A stretch of DNA of 64,000 bases from JAGPUQ01 sp947084925 (GTDB lineage Bacteria; Pseudomonadota; Gammaproteobacteria; Pseudomonadales; Porticoccaceae). Positions within the stretch are counted from its first letter, which is position 1. Each line of letters starts with the position of its first letter. This document shows positions 33,788 to 42,546 of the stretch, piece after piece. The DNA is taken from contig CAMTUJ010000010.1 in the NCBI GenBank assembly GCA_947084925.1, positions 62,001 to 126,000 on the forward strand. The letters run 5' to 3'. The notes under the pieces are model-generated. The model saw only the letters and a list, made by a program, of their open reading frames with translations, made no database searches and had not been told where the DNA came from. Made by a program: the position numbers and the translations under genes.

Positions 33788-36304
33788 ATGACGGATGCCC
33801 TTTTCATGACAGTCTCTCAATCCAGTCCCGCGTCCCGCGCCAGTCTTGCCATCCTGTTTGCGCTGGTGGTCGCCGGCTGTGCCACGACCAAATCCGCCGC
33901 CCCCAACACCGACATCGTGGTGCCGATAGCCGGCAAGGCCGCCGACCGGATCAAAGTCGATAAACCCGCGCCGTCCGCTCCCGCAGCCGAGCCGAATGTG
34001 GAGCCGCTGATAATGCGCGGCGACGACGCCATGTTCCGGGCGCCCCGGCCCACGGGCACGAAAGCGGTCGCCGGGGATCCGGTCAGTCTCGATTTCGAGC
34101 AGGCGCCGGTGACCGAGGTGGTGCACGCCATCCTGGGCGACATCCTGGCGATGCCCTACGTCATCAATCAGCCGGTGGCGGGCTCCCTCACCGTTCACAC
34201 CGCGCAGCCGCTGCCCCGGGACCAGGTTCTGCCGGTGCTGGAATCGATTCTCCAGGCCAACGGGCTGGCGCTGGTGATCGACCCTTCCGGGGTTTATCAC
34301 GTCGGCCGCCCCGATACCCTGCGCGGCATCGCGCCTTCCCTCGGCAATCTGGGGGGCGCCCTGCCGCCGGGCCAGAGCCTGATGATCGTGCCGCTGCAAT
34401 TCGTCGGCGCCGCCGAGATGGCCGAGATCCTCGCGCCCATCGCCGCGCCGGAAAACATCGTCCGGGTCGATCCGGTGCGCAACCTGCTGATCCTGGCCGC
34501 GACCCGCGCGCAGATCGAAGGTTTCATGCAGATCGTGCAGACCTTTGATGTCGATGTACTCAAGGGCATGTCGATCGGCCTGTTTCCCCTCAAGAATGTT
34601 TCCGTGATCGAGGTCCAGAGCGCGCTGGCGGCGCTCTCCGGTGGCGCCGCGGGGCAGGCCAAGGCGCCGGCGGCGGGCGCGGCGGCAGGGGCCGGGGCGC
34701 CCGATGCCGCCGCCAAGGGCAGTGTGCAGGGCGCGGCCAAGGGCAAGGATGCGATCCAGGCGGTGACCGGGCTGGAACTGCCGGGCCCGCTCGCGGGGCT
34801 GGTCAAAGTGGTCGCCATCGAACGCCTCAACGCGTTGTTGATCATCACCTCCCGCGCCTATTATCTCGACCGCGCGCGCGAGTGGATCGCCCAGTTCGAC
34901 CAGCCGCGCGGCGATGGCAACGAGCCGCAGTTGTTTGTCTACGCGGTGCAGAACGGCACCTCCCAGCACCTCTCCGAACTCCTCAACGCGCTGTATGGCG
35001 GCGGTGGCGGGCAGGGGGGCGGGGGCGCCGACTCGGGCGTTGCTCCCGGCCTCGGCCAGTCGGGCCTGGGTGGCGGCTACGGAAGCGGCGGTGGCTTTGG
35101 CAACAGCCGCGGCGGGTTCGGCGGCGGCAGCCTGGGCGGACGCTCCGGTTTCGGCGGATCGAACAGCGGCGGCTTCGGCAACTCGGGTGGCGGCGGCTTC
35201 GGCAGTGCGAACAGCGGCGGCTACGGTGGTGGTTTTGGCGGCAGTCGCGGTGGGTTCGGTGGCGGCCGCGGCGGGCGTGGCGGCCAGTCCGGCAATCAGG
35301 CGGAGATGACCACCGTCGATCTGGGGCCGGATGTCCGGATCGTGGCCGACGAGTTCAACAACTCGCTGCTGATTTATGCGCCGCGCCGGGAGTACGAGAA
35401 AGTGCGTACCGCGTTGCAGCAGCTCGATGTGCCGCCCACGCAGATACTGATCGAGGCCAGCATCCTGGAAGTCACCCTCACCGACGAATTTTCGTTCGGT
35501 TTGCAGTGGGCATTCCAGGGCGACATCAATGGCGGCCGCAGCGGCACCGGGATATTCAACCCCAACAGCTCCGGCAACATCGGCCCACAGCAGCCCGGGT
35601 TTTCCTACACCATCGCCAACCGCGCCGGTCAGGTCCGGGCGGTGCTGAACACGCTCGCGAAAAAGAACCTCGTCAACGTGATATCGAGTCCGAGCCTCAT
35701 GGTGCTCGACAACCACAGCGCCCAGATTCAGGTGGGCGATCAGCAGCCCGTGCAGTCCTCCACCGTCGTCACCGACGGCGGCAACACCACCAGCTCGATC
35801 CAGTTCAAGGATACCGGCGTGATGCTCGATGTCCTGCCTTCGGTGAACGCGGGTGGCCTGGTCACCATGGATGTCAACCAGGATGTCACCGATGTCGGTC
35901 CGGTGGATGCCGCGACCGGCCAGCGCAGCTTCCTGCAGCGCACGATCGCCAGCCGTGTCGCGGTGCGCTCGGGCGAGACCGTGGTGCTGGGCGGCCTGAT
36001 TCGCGACAACACCTCGCGCGGCAAGACGGGGATACCCTGGCTGCAGGATATTCCGGTGTTGGGCGGACTGTTCCGCACCACCTCGCGCACCAACAATCGC
36101 ACCGAACTGGTGGTGCTGATCACCCCGCGCGCATTGCAGAACGACGAGCAACTGCGCGCGGTATCCGACGAAATGCGGCGCCATTTTGCGCGTTCGCTCG
36201 GCGCCATCAACGGCTTGAAGATCGAGGGCGCGCTGTCCGAAGGGGTCGCCGTTCCGCCGGCGCAACCCGCTGCGCCCGAGTCACCCGATACACCGGCTCC
36301 CTGA
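33788..36304 (+). CDS. gspD: Type II secretion secretin GspD
   Basis: An 838-residue outer-membrane channel subunit. It is a probable lipoprotein (VVAGC lipobox, cysteine near residue 29). N0 (about 98-165), N1 (about 200-255), N2 (about 265-372) and N3 (about 380-548) domains precede the secretin domain (about 550-815), which has the signature VPWLQDIPVLGGLF-type segment (IPWLQDIPVLGGLF). Residues about 404-500 in N3 form a glycine-rich insertion with repeated GGGFG-type units, longer than usual. A second low-complexity alanine/glycine loop lies in N2. Fifteen copies would make the exit channel. The start is taken at the first ATG; an ATG six codons later is also possible. Confidence 0.95.
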   Translation: MTDALFMTVSQSSPASRASLAILFALVVAGCATTKSAAPNTDIVVPIAGKAADRIKVDKPAPSAPAAEPNVEPLIMRGDDAMFRAPRPTGTKAVAGDPVSLDFEQAPVTEVVHAILGDILAMPYVINQPVAGSLTVHTAQPLPRDQVLPVLESILQANGLALVIDPSGVYHVGRPDTLRGIAPSLGNLGGALPPGQSLMIVPLQFVGAAEMAEILAPIAAPENIVRVDPVRNLLILAATRAQIEGFMQIVQTFDVDVLKGMSIGLFPLKNVSVIEVQSALAALSGGAAGQAKAPAAGAAAGAGAPDAAAKGSVQGAAKGKDAIQAVTGLELPGPLAGLVKVVAIERLNALLIITSRAYYLDRAREWIAQFDQPRGDGNEPQLFVYAVQNGTSQHLSELLNALYGGGGGQGGGGADSGVAPGLGQSGLGGGYGSGGGFGNSRGGFGGGSLGGRSGFGGSNSGGFGNSGGGGFGSANSGGYGGGFGGSRGGFGGGRGGRGGQSGNQAEMTTVDLGPDVRIVADEFNNSLLIYAPRREYEKVRTALQQLDVPPTQILIEASILEVTLTDEFSFGLQWAFQGDINGGRSGTGIFNPNSSGNIGPQQPGFSYTIANRAGQVRAVLNTLAKKNLVNVISSPSLMVLDNHSAQIQVGDQQPVQSSTVVTDGGNTTSSIQFKDTGVMLDVLPSVNAGGLVTMDVNQDVTDVGPVDAATGQRSFLQRTIASRVAVRSGETVVLGGLIRDNTSRGKTGIPWLQDIPVLGGLFRTTSRTNNRTELVVLITPRALQNDEQLRAVSDEMRRHFARSLGAINGLKIEGALSEGVAVPPAQPAAPESPDTPAP

Positions 36305-36353
36305 TCCTGCCGCGCAATTGTTGTAGCCACCGGAGCGGCGCAGTTGTAGTACT

Positions 36354-36441
36354 GTAGGGCGGATAAGCGCCAGCGCATCCGCCATTGGAGCAGCCAGCGG
36401 CGTTGTAGTGTTGTAGGGCGGATAAGCGCAGCGCATCCGCC
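36354..36441 (+). repeat. Tandem REP pair upstream of the REP transposase
   Basis: Two same-orientation REP copies lie at 36354-36383 and 36413-36441, 59 bp apart. Each is preceded by the same GTTGTAGT sequence, so a unit of about 59 bp was duplicated. They fill the 226-bp gap between gspD and the transposase gene, in which I see no other gene. Confidence 0.85.
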
Positions 36442-36530
36442 ATCGGAAACCGGCAAGGACTGAAAATGCCTGATCCAGGGATGGATCGACACCGCGCATC
36501 GCCCGCCGCGCCGCCCAACCCGGGGCGCCC

Positions 36531-37049
36531 GTGAGCCATTACCGGCGCGTTTTCGTTCCGGGCGGGTGTTATTTCTTCACGGTGGTCACCCGCGACCGCG
36601 CTCCCGTATTCACCACCCCGGCCCGCGTCGCCCTGCTGCGCGCGGCCGTGCGTCAGGTGATGGCCGCGCGGCCCTTCGTCATCGACGCCATGGTGGTGCT
36701 GCCCGACCATCTGCACTGCATCTGGCGCCTGCCCGAGGGCGACGCCGATTTTCCCGGGCGCTGGCGCGCAATCAAAAAGGCCACCTCGCGGCGCATCCAC
36801 CGCGCGGCGGATCGCGGCGACCAGCGACCCATCTGGCAGCCCCGTTTCTGGGAGCATCTGTTGCGCGATGAGGCCGACTGGCGGCGGCATCTGGATTACA
36901 TCCACTACAACCCGGTAAAGCACGGGTTGGCGCGCAATGCCGGCGCCTGGCCGTGGTCGTCCTTCGGTCGCTGCGTTGCCCGGGGTTGGTACGAGCCCGG
37001 CTGGGGTACGAGCGAACCATCCCTTATTGCCGGCATGGATCCGGAGTGA
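36531..37049 (+). mobile_element. REP-associated tyrosine transposase (RAYT, TnpA_REP)
   Basis: A 172-residue transposase of the Y1 HuH / IS200-like superfamily. It has the N-terminal GGCYFFTVVTRDR segment, the metal-binding HuH motif in VVLPDHLHCIW, and the catalytic tyrosine in the YIHYNPVKHG motif that marks RAYTs. RAYTs nick and process REP hairpins and are domesticated, usually single-copy genes. This one is flanked directly by REP copies, in direct orientation upstream and inverted downstream, as in described REPtrons. The GTG start at 36531 gives the standard SHYRR N-terminus. Confidence 0.92.
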
Positions 37050-37052
37050 AAC

Positions 37053-37264
37053 GGCGGATGCGCTGCGCTTATCCGCCCTACGGATGCGCATCGGCGAGTG
37101 CGTTGCCCGACGTAGGGTGGATAAGCGCAGCGCATCCACCAACAATGCCCGTTCCCGCCACCGTCGAGGTGCCGCGCGCCGGAGCCGCGGATGCGCTAAC
37201 GCTTATCCGCCCTACGAGATGGCGCGGTACCCTGGGTAGGGTGGATAAGCGCAGCGGATCCACC
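37053..37264. repeat. REP array downstream of the RAYT gene (contains composite copy A)
   Basis: Four REP copies in alternating orientation lie at 37053-37081 (minus), 37112-37140 (plus), 37187-37215 (minus) and 37236-37264 (plus). The last three with their spacers (37112-37264) form composite copy A, matched at 42372-42523 and 45439-45591. A further broken piece (37268-37315) repeats the junction sequence CGGATGCGCATCGGCG in altered form. The gap 37050-37503 holds no gene besides this array. Confidence 0.85.
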
Positions 37265-37401
37265 ACAATGCCTTATCCGCCCCACGGATGGGCATCGGCG
37301 GATGATCCACCCTACGCTTGGCGCGGAAACGGCGCGGTTGCAATCGCCGGTGCGATATCGTCCAATTCCGCGCCGCGAACAATCTTGGCGCGGGCAAACC
37401 C

Positions 37402-37431
37402 GTAGGGCGGATAAGCGTTAGCGCATCCGCC
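37402..37431 (+). repeat. REP copy
   Basis: A single plus-oriented REP copy (GTAGGGCGGATAAGCG, then TTAGCGCATCCGCC) lies 72 bp before the start of the small lipoprotein gene, in its probable 5' untranslated or promoter region. Confidence 0.8.
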
Positions 37432-37503
37432 GGCCGCAGCCTCCGTGCCAGCCCGCGCGTGCACCTCATCAACCGCCACCGACCACCCCGAAGGAGAACC
37501 GCC

Positions 37504-37959
37504 TTGCTCAAACACCTGCTGACCGCCCTGGCCATCGCCTTGCTCACCGCCTGCGCCGCCACGCCCGAGAAAACCGCCACCGGCGCAACCACTCCAGCGA
37601 CGCAAGCCCCGGCGGTTGCGGAAACCCCCGAAGCCGCGCTGCGCGCCCGCGCGGCCGCCTATTACGCGGCCCTGGTCGCCGGGCAGTACGAGGCCGCCTA
37701 CGGATTTTTCACGCCCGGCTACCGCGCCACCTGGCCGGCGTCGGCGCATTATCAGATTCACCCGCCGGCGGGAAAATATCTCAGCGCCGATGTGTTGTCC
37801 GTAAAGTGTGTCAGCGAAACCGTCTGCGACGTCGTGGTCGCGACCCGATTTCGCTTCAACGACAGGGAAAACCTGATCGGTGGCACCGAAGTGCCGGTGG
37901 ATGTGAGCAGTCGCTGGTTGAATGTGGACGGTGTATGGTATTTCGTGCCGCCGCCCTGA
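37504..37959 (+). CDS. Small hypothetical lipoprotein with NTF2-like region
   Basis: A 151-residue predicted lipoprotein starting at TTG, chosen because a perfect AAGGAG lies seven bases upstream and the protein then opens with a short signal peptide and an LTAC lipobox (cysteine near residue 17). A threonine/alanine/proline linker is followed by a compact domain of about 110 residues (ARAAAYYAALVAGQYEAAYGFFTPGYRATW, split as a helix and strand, ending with RWLNVDGVWYFVPPP). This resembles the NTF2-like/DUF4878 type of fold. No function can be assigned. It sits between REP copies and a 496-bp gap, and has no evident operon partner. Confidence 0.7.
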   Translation: MLKHLLTALAIALLTACAATPEKTATGATTPATQAPAVAETPEAALRARAAAYYAALVAGQYEAAYGFFTPGYRATWPASAHYQIHPPAGKYLSADVLSVKCVSETVCDVVVATRFRFNDRENLIGGTEVPVDVSSRWLNVDGVWYFVPPP

Positions 37960-38455
37960 CTTGCGGCCCAAGCATCCGGCCGCCACCGGATAACCGACTG
38001 ATTTCAAATTACTTAAACGGATTCCCCGCGGCGGAATGGCAATCGGACCCCGACTTGTGCCGCCAGCCCGAGTCCGGGTCCCGACCCGCTGACCAGCGCC
38101 CCGGCCGGCCGAGTGTCGACCGCAACCGGCGCGAAGGTTTGTAACGAAAGTTTGTGGGCAAGGTCACACTCCTGCCCCGGAGTCAAGGTATGCGTTCCAA
38201 CTTGCGGATATTTAAGCCATCCCGGGTTGAATTTCCGTTCCGGATGGGGTTACCATCCAGAATGCGGGTGGCGGGAGCAGAAACCGCGCAGGTGGCCGGG
38301 CCGGGCACCGCATTTTACTGGGTTCGAGTGCTTGCACGGCCGCGTAAACGTGTGTGATACTCCCCGCCGCCGGTAGGGCGTGGCCCATTCAGGGACTCTC
38401 AGCAGGCGCAAGCCTGCGAAACACTGTCAATCTTAACGACAAAGGGTATCGTGCA
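37960..38455. other. Gene-poor stretch before the surface protein gene
   Basis: No credible gene is seen here. Short open frames lack ribosome binding sites and family features. A perfect hairpin GCAGGC-GCAA-GCCTGC (38402-38417) with a GNRA loop sits 39 bp upstream of the next start, in the probable mRNA leader. I see no match to a known riboswitch. Confidence 0.5.
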
Positions 38456-39856
38456 ATGAAAAAAACGTTTCTCAGGTCTGCAGCCATCGCAGTGGCGGTA
38501 ACCGGGGCCAGCGCCGCTCACGCGGTACATGTGAATCCCGACGGCCTCGGCCAGGTGCTTCTGTACCCCTATTACACGGTACAGAACAACTTTGTTACCG
38601 CCATTCACGTTGTCAACACCACCGACCAGGCGAAAGCCGTCAAGGTCCGCTTCCTCGAAGGCAAAAACTCGCAGGAAGTGCTCGACTTCAACCTGTATCT
38701 GTCACCCCATGATGTCTGGACCGGTACCGTGGTCCCCGACTTCACCAACGGCGCCAGGCTGACATCGGCCGATAAATCCTGTATCGCGCCGCGCTATCTG
38801 TCCGCTGCCGGCGAACCGTTCCGGAACACGGTGTTTTCAACCGACCCGGGTGCGACCGATCCCAATCGTCGCGCCGAAGGCTATGTCGAAATCATTGAAA
38901 TGGGTGTGCTCACCAACCCCGCCCAGATCACCGCGGTCACCCACGTCGCGGGCACGCCTCCGGGTTGCGCGGCCATTGCCGCGGCCGATTTCGCCGGCAC
39001 TGTGAGCGTATCGGCTCCCACCGGCGGTCTGTTCGGCTCCGGCCACCTGGTGTCCGTCAACGGCGGTGTGCGCGAGTCCTACGACCCGACCGCGCTGGAC
39101 GCGTTCTCGACCGACCCGCTGTGGACGCGCTCCGGCAGCATTCTGCCCAGCCTGGCCGATGTGTTCCCGGCGACGGCGGAAATCATCGACGGCAACAACG
39201 TGATCGTCTTCCGCGCCGACGCCCCGGGCGGCCGTGCGATCGACGCGGTGTCCGCCGTGCTGACGCAGGATGTCATCGCCAACGAGTACACGATCGACGC
39301 CGGCCGTCTGTCGCAGACCGACTGGATCGTGACCTTCCCCACCAAGCGCTTCTACGTGACGGACCCGCTCATCGGCCCGGCGCCGTTCCAGAACATGTGG
39401 GATGCTAGAACGCTGACCGCCTGCCACAATGTCGAGTTCCAGTACTACGACCGTGAAGAAGCCGGCATTACCCCCGGCGCGGGCGATTTCTCGCCGGAGC
39501 CGCCGATCCCCGGCTTCGCGCTCTGCACCGAAGTCAACACCCTGACCCTGTACCGTTCCAGCGTGGCGCAAAGCCGCCTGTTCGGCGCGGTGTCAACCGC
39601 GGCCGCACTGGCCGTTGACTTCGACTACGGCTGGATGGCGGTGACCTTCGCGCAGGATCCTGTCGGCAGCGCGTATGGCTCCATTGTCAGCCTTGACAAC
39701 GTGACCGCGTACGGCCTGCCGGTGATCGGCTTCTCGGCCTCGCGCAACGTCAACACCGTGGACGTCCAGATCGGTGGTCTGAATGTCTACTCCGCGGTGA
39801 TGGGCGGCAATGTCCATAAAGGCTCCAAGGACATCGTTGGTCGTTTCGTGATGTAA
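38456..39856 (+). CDS. Secreted cell-surface protein of unknown function
   Basis: A 466-residue exported protein with a signal peptide (residues 1-23, AHA cleavage). The mature N-terminus (VHVNPDGLGQVLLYPYYTV) is a signature of a family of gammaproteobacterial surface proteins without known function. The body is predicted beta-rich with TAIHVVNTTDQAKAVKVRFLEG near the start. Cysteines are few and spread out. The end (GSKDIVGRFVM) has no sorting signal. The gene stands alone, ends at a very strong terminator, and is preceded by a hairpin-bearing leader. Confidence 0.7.
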   Translation: MKKTFLRSAAIAVAVTGASAAHAVHVNPDGLGQVLLYPYYTVQNNFVTAIHVVNTTDQAKAVKVRFLEGKNSQEVLDFNLYLSPHDVWTGTVVPDFTNGARLTSADKSCIAPRYLSAAGEPFRNTVFSTDPGATDPNRRAEGYVEIIEMGVLTNPAQITAVTHVAGTPPGCAAIAAADFAGTVSVSAPTGGLFGSGHLVSVNGGVRESYDPTALDAFSTDPLWTRSGSILPSLADVFPATAEIIDGNNVIVFRADAPGGRAIDAVSAVLTQDVIANEYTIDAGRLSQTDWIVTFPTKRFYVTDPLIGPAPFQNMWDARTLTACHNVEFQYYDREEAGITPGAGDFSPEPPIPGFALCTEVNTLTLYRSSVAQSRLFGAVSTAAALAVDFDYGWMAVTFAQDPVGSAYGSIVSLDNVTAYGLPVIGFSASRNVNTVDVQIGGLNVYSAVMGGNVHKGSKDIVGRFVM

Positions 39857-39869
39857 TCAAGCCGTTGCT

Positions 39870-39937
39870 CCCGGCCAGCCCGCGATCGGCGGGCTGGCCG
39901 GGAGTCGAAAGGGCGCCTTCGGGCGCCCTTTTTTTTT
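39870..39937 (+). terminator. Tandem terminators after the surface protein gene
   Basis: A perfect 13-bp stem (CCCGGCCAGCCCG, 39870-39882 with 39890-39902) is followed by a second hairpin AAGGGCGCC-TTCG-GGCGCCCTT (39909-39930) and a run of T. The second is a textbook intrinsic terminator with a UUCG loop. The gap 39857-40156 holds nothing else that I can name besides the leader of the next gene. Confidence 0.92.
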
Positions 39938-40156
39938 ACGTTGTCATGAGGTATCGGCACAATCCGCGTCAAAGGATGGGCAACCGCCGGCGTCCGGGCG
40001 CGAAAACTGTGGACGTTGCCGCATTAAGGGCTTTCCCCGGGTCGCATCGCCGGGGATAATGCAAGCGCTCATGCTCCGCCCGTCAGCGGGCTCCGGCTGT
40101 GCCGGGAAGAACCGCGATCCCCGGGGAAATGCCCCGACGTTCAATGAGGACAGCTC

Positions 40157-41338
40157 ATGACTATCAAATTGGGAACCAAATTTCTGGCCCGCGCGGTCGG
40201 CGCCGCCGCGCTGCTGGGCGTGGTGCTGGTCGCCGGGGGTGTCGTCACGTCGCCAAAAATTACCCTCTCCGATGGCAGCGGTAAAATGCTCGAGTGTGCG
40301 CTCTCGCCCCCGTCCGGCGCTGTGACTGGTCCGGACGCCGAAGGTAACTACATCGCAACCGTCGCCCCCGGCTGCCTCGGATTCTCCACGCTGACCGTAA
40401 CCAAGAGCGGTACCGGCGCCAGTACCGGGGTGGTAACCAGCACCGCCCCGGTGGGCGGCGGGATCAACTGCGGCGTGGATTGTTCCGAGCCTTACAACAA
40501 TGGCACCCCGGTGACCCTGCATGCGTCGGGACCCACAGGGACCAACTTCACCGGTTGGACCGACGCTACCTGCAGTGGAAGTGGCACCAGCGACTGCACG
40601 CTGACCCTGACCGCCAACACCACCGTCACCGCCAACTTCACCGCGCCGCCAACCCTGACCGTCGTCAAGGCCGGCACCGGCAGCGGCACCATAACCGGCG
40701 CCGGGATCAGTTGCGGCAACGGCGGCACCGGTGATTGCACCGAGCTCTACGGCACGCCGTTTACCCTTACCGCAACGCCGGGGACGGGCTCCACCTTCGC
40801 CGGCTGGTCGGGCGGCGGTTGCGGTACCGGTACCACCTGTACGCCGACGCTGACCAGCAGCGGCACCGTCACCGCCACCTTCAATGGCTCGTGCAGCACG
40901 CCCCCGGCTGCTGGCAGGGTCGTCAGCATTGTCGATACCGGCACCATCACCAGCAACTGGGCGCAGCGCACGTTTTCACCCGTGCCCTCGACCATCACGG
41001 CGTTCAAGGTGACGGTGCCCTCGGGCTTCAGCCGTCGCGACGACATCGTGGCCATCAAGGGCTCCACTTCGGCGCGCGCGCCGATGGTGATCCTGTCCAC
41101 CCAGCCGGGCTGCGCCGACGTGTTCCAGGGCGGTACCCAGCCCTATTGCAAGGTGAGTGCACTGGATGGCGCCAAGATCAAGATGAGCGGCAATCTGGCC
41201 GACACCATCTACTATTGCAAGCTGCCGCCGGGCGAGTACTACGTCAACGCCTTCAACCAGGCGACCGTGGGTGGCGCCTATACGTGTACCACTACTACCA
41301 ACTGCACGTTCTACGCGAGCCGGTCGGCCAACTACTGA
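40157..41338 (+). CDS. Secreted protein with InlB B-like (bacterial) repeats
   Basis: A 393-residue exported protein with an N-terminal signal/anchor helix (residues 12-30). Residues about 78-165 and 170-240 form two repeats of the divergent InlB B-repeat type: a LTV-K-GTG start, a cysteine pair, then VTLHASGPTGTNFTGWTDATC or FTLTATPGTGSTFAGWSGGGC, ending in TVTANF or TVTATF. The repeats contain paired cysteines that could form disulfides. The C-terminal 140 residues form an unassigned domain with several more cysteines. The role may be adhesion or surface structure. It is a single-gene unit with a strong terminator. Confidence 0.72.
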   Translation: MTIKLGTKFLARAVGAAALLGVVLVAGGVVTSPKITLSDGSGKMLECALSPPSGAVTGPDAEGNYIATVAPGCLGFSTLTVTKSGTGASTGVVTSTAPVGGGINCGVDCSEPYNNGTPVTLHASGPTGTNFTGWTDATCSGSGTSDCTLTLTANTTVTANFTAPPTLTVVKAGTGSGTITGAGISCGNGGTGDCTELYGTPFTLTATPGTGSTFAGWSGGGCGTGTTCTPTLTSSGTVTATFNGSCSTPPAAGRVVSIVDTGTITSNWAQRTFSPVPSTITAFKVTVPSGFSRRDDIVAIKGSTSARAPMVILSTQPGCADVFQGGTQPYCKVSALDGAKIKMSGNLADTIYYCKLPPGEYYVNAFNQATVGGAYTCTTTTNCTFYASRSANY

Positions 41339-41359
41339 CCGATCGACGTCGCTCCACCG

Positions 41360-41392
41360 CGCCCGCATTGTTACAATGCGGGCGTTTTTTTT
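41360..41392 (+). terminator. Strong intrinsic terminator
   Basis: An 11-bp perfect stem (CGCCCGCATTG, 41360-41370 with 41374-41384), a TTA loop and eight T follow. It ends the transcript of the InlB-repeat protein gene. Confidence 0.93.
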
Positions 41393-41418
41393 GGCCTTTC
41401 CCACATCCGGACCTGCTT

Positions 41419-42375
41419 ATGAGATACCCGCAACGCCTTGCCTCGCTCTGTTCGCTGTTCGCCCTGCTCGGGCTGCCGTTGATCCCGGCTGTCGGGATGG
41501 CCGCGGAGCCGCCGGCCCTAACCGACAGCACCGTGGTGATCAGCCACGGCAAGACCCGTGTCACCTTGGGCGAGGTCCGCCACACCATCGAGGACAATGT
41601 GCCGCCGGACAAGCTGCGCCTGTTCTACGCGGATCGCAAACGCATCAGCCAGCATGCCGGCAACGTCTTCGTGGTGCGCAAGCTGGCCGAGGAGGCGGCG
41701 GCGCGCAAGCTCACCCCCGCCGAGCAGCGCCGGGTGGATGAAGCCCGCAATCGCGTGCTGAGCCAGTTGCAACTCGACCACATCGTGGCCCAGGAGAAGC
41801 AGCCCGACTATGAAGCGGTCGCGCGCGAGCAATGGCTGGCCCACCCCGAGAGCTATCAGGCGCCCGAAGCCGTCCATGCGCGCCATGTGCTGATCGCCGC
41901 CGGCGACAAGCGCGACGACGCCGCGGCGCTGGCGCGCGCCGAGGAAGTGCTGGCCAAGGCCCGCGCCGGCGCCGATTTCGGCGCGCTGGCAAAAGAGTAT
42001 TCGGACGATCCCTCGGCCGCGAAAAACGGCGGTGATCTGGGCTTCTTCCAGCGCGGTCAGATGGTCAAGCCGTTCGAAGAGGCGGCGTTCGCGCTGACCA
42101 CCCAGGGCGAACTGGCGGGGCCGGTGAAGAGCCAGTTCGGCTACCACATCATTCGCTTCGAGGCACGCCGCGCCGCTGGCGTACAGCCGTTCGACGAATT
42201 GAAAGCGGGTCTCATTGCCACCCAGAAAGGGGAATTCCGCAACCGCATCGTCAACCGCGAGATCGAGCGCATCGGCACCCTGGATGGCGTCAAGACCGAA
42301 TACGAAGCCCTGATGACCCTGCATCAACCGGCGGACTTCAGCCAGCCAAAAGACAGCCAGGAAAAAGCCAAGTAG
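41419..42375 (+). CDS. Parvulin-type peptidyl-prolyl isomerase (PpiC/SurA-like)
   Basis: A 318-residue exported foldase with a signal peptide (residues 1-28, GMAAEPP). An N-terminal chaperone-like helical part is followed by one parvulin domain (about 150-245: VHARHVLIAAG, FGALAKEYSDDPSAAKNGGDLGFF, MVKPFEEAAFAL, VKSQFGYHIIRFE, all hallmark strings). It isomerises prolyl bonds and assists folding of exported proteins in the periplasm. The domain arrangement resembles PrsA/PpiC more than two-domain SurA. The TAG stop codon lies inside a REP element (GTAGGGTGG), so the repeat supplies the end of the reading frame. Confidence 0.92.
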   Translation: MRYPQRLASLCSLFALLGLPLIPAVGMAAEPPALTDSTVVISHGKTRVTLGEVRHTIEDNVPPDKLRLFYADRKRISQHAGNVFVVRKLAEEAAARKLTPAEQRRVDEARNRVLSQLQLDHIVAQEKQPDYEAVAREQWLAHPESYQAPEAVHARHVLIAAGDKRDDAAALARAEEVLAKARAGADFGALAKEYSDDPSAAKNGGDLGFFQRGQMVKPFEEAAFALTTQGELAGPVKSQFGYHIIRFEARRAAGVQPFDELKAGLIATQKGEFRNRIVNREIERIGTLDGVKTEYEALMTLHQPADFSQPKDSQEKAK

Positions 42376-42523
42376 GGTGGCCAAGCGCGGCGCATCCACC
42401 CGGCTGCCCGATCCCGCCACCGCCAGGGTTCCGCGCGCCGGAGCCGCGGATGCGCTGGCGCGTCTCCGCCCCACGGGATGCTGCCGTGCCCGGGGTAGGG
42501 TGGATAAGCGCAGCGCATCCACC
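42372..42523. repeat. Composite three-REP element, copy B
   Basis: REP copies lie at 42372-42400 (plus), 42446-42474 (minus) and 42495-42523 (plus). The spacers (45 and 20 bp) are alignable with those of copies A and C: CCCGATCCCGCCACC and GCGCGCCGGAGCC in the first, GGGATGCTGCCGTGCCC in the second. The element begins at the ppiC-type stop codon and ends 23 bp before the Wzm start. Confidence 0.85.
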
Positions 42524-42546
42524 ACAATGAGGCCGCGCGTCCACCC

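Noticed and set aside
33344..36265. Very long open frame (about 970 codons) antisense to gspD
   Set aside because: It is a GC-driven shadow: composition is arginine/glycine/alanine-rich, it has no family features, and the other strand encodes a clear secretin.
38320..38340. tRNA T-loop-like GGGTTCGAGTGC
   Set aside because: No matching acceptor, D or anticodon arms can be folded around it.
38113..38376. Small frame in the gene-free stretch before the surface-protein gene
   Set aside because: No ribosome binding site, no family resemblance, and overlapping alternative frames of equal quality.
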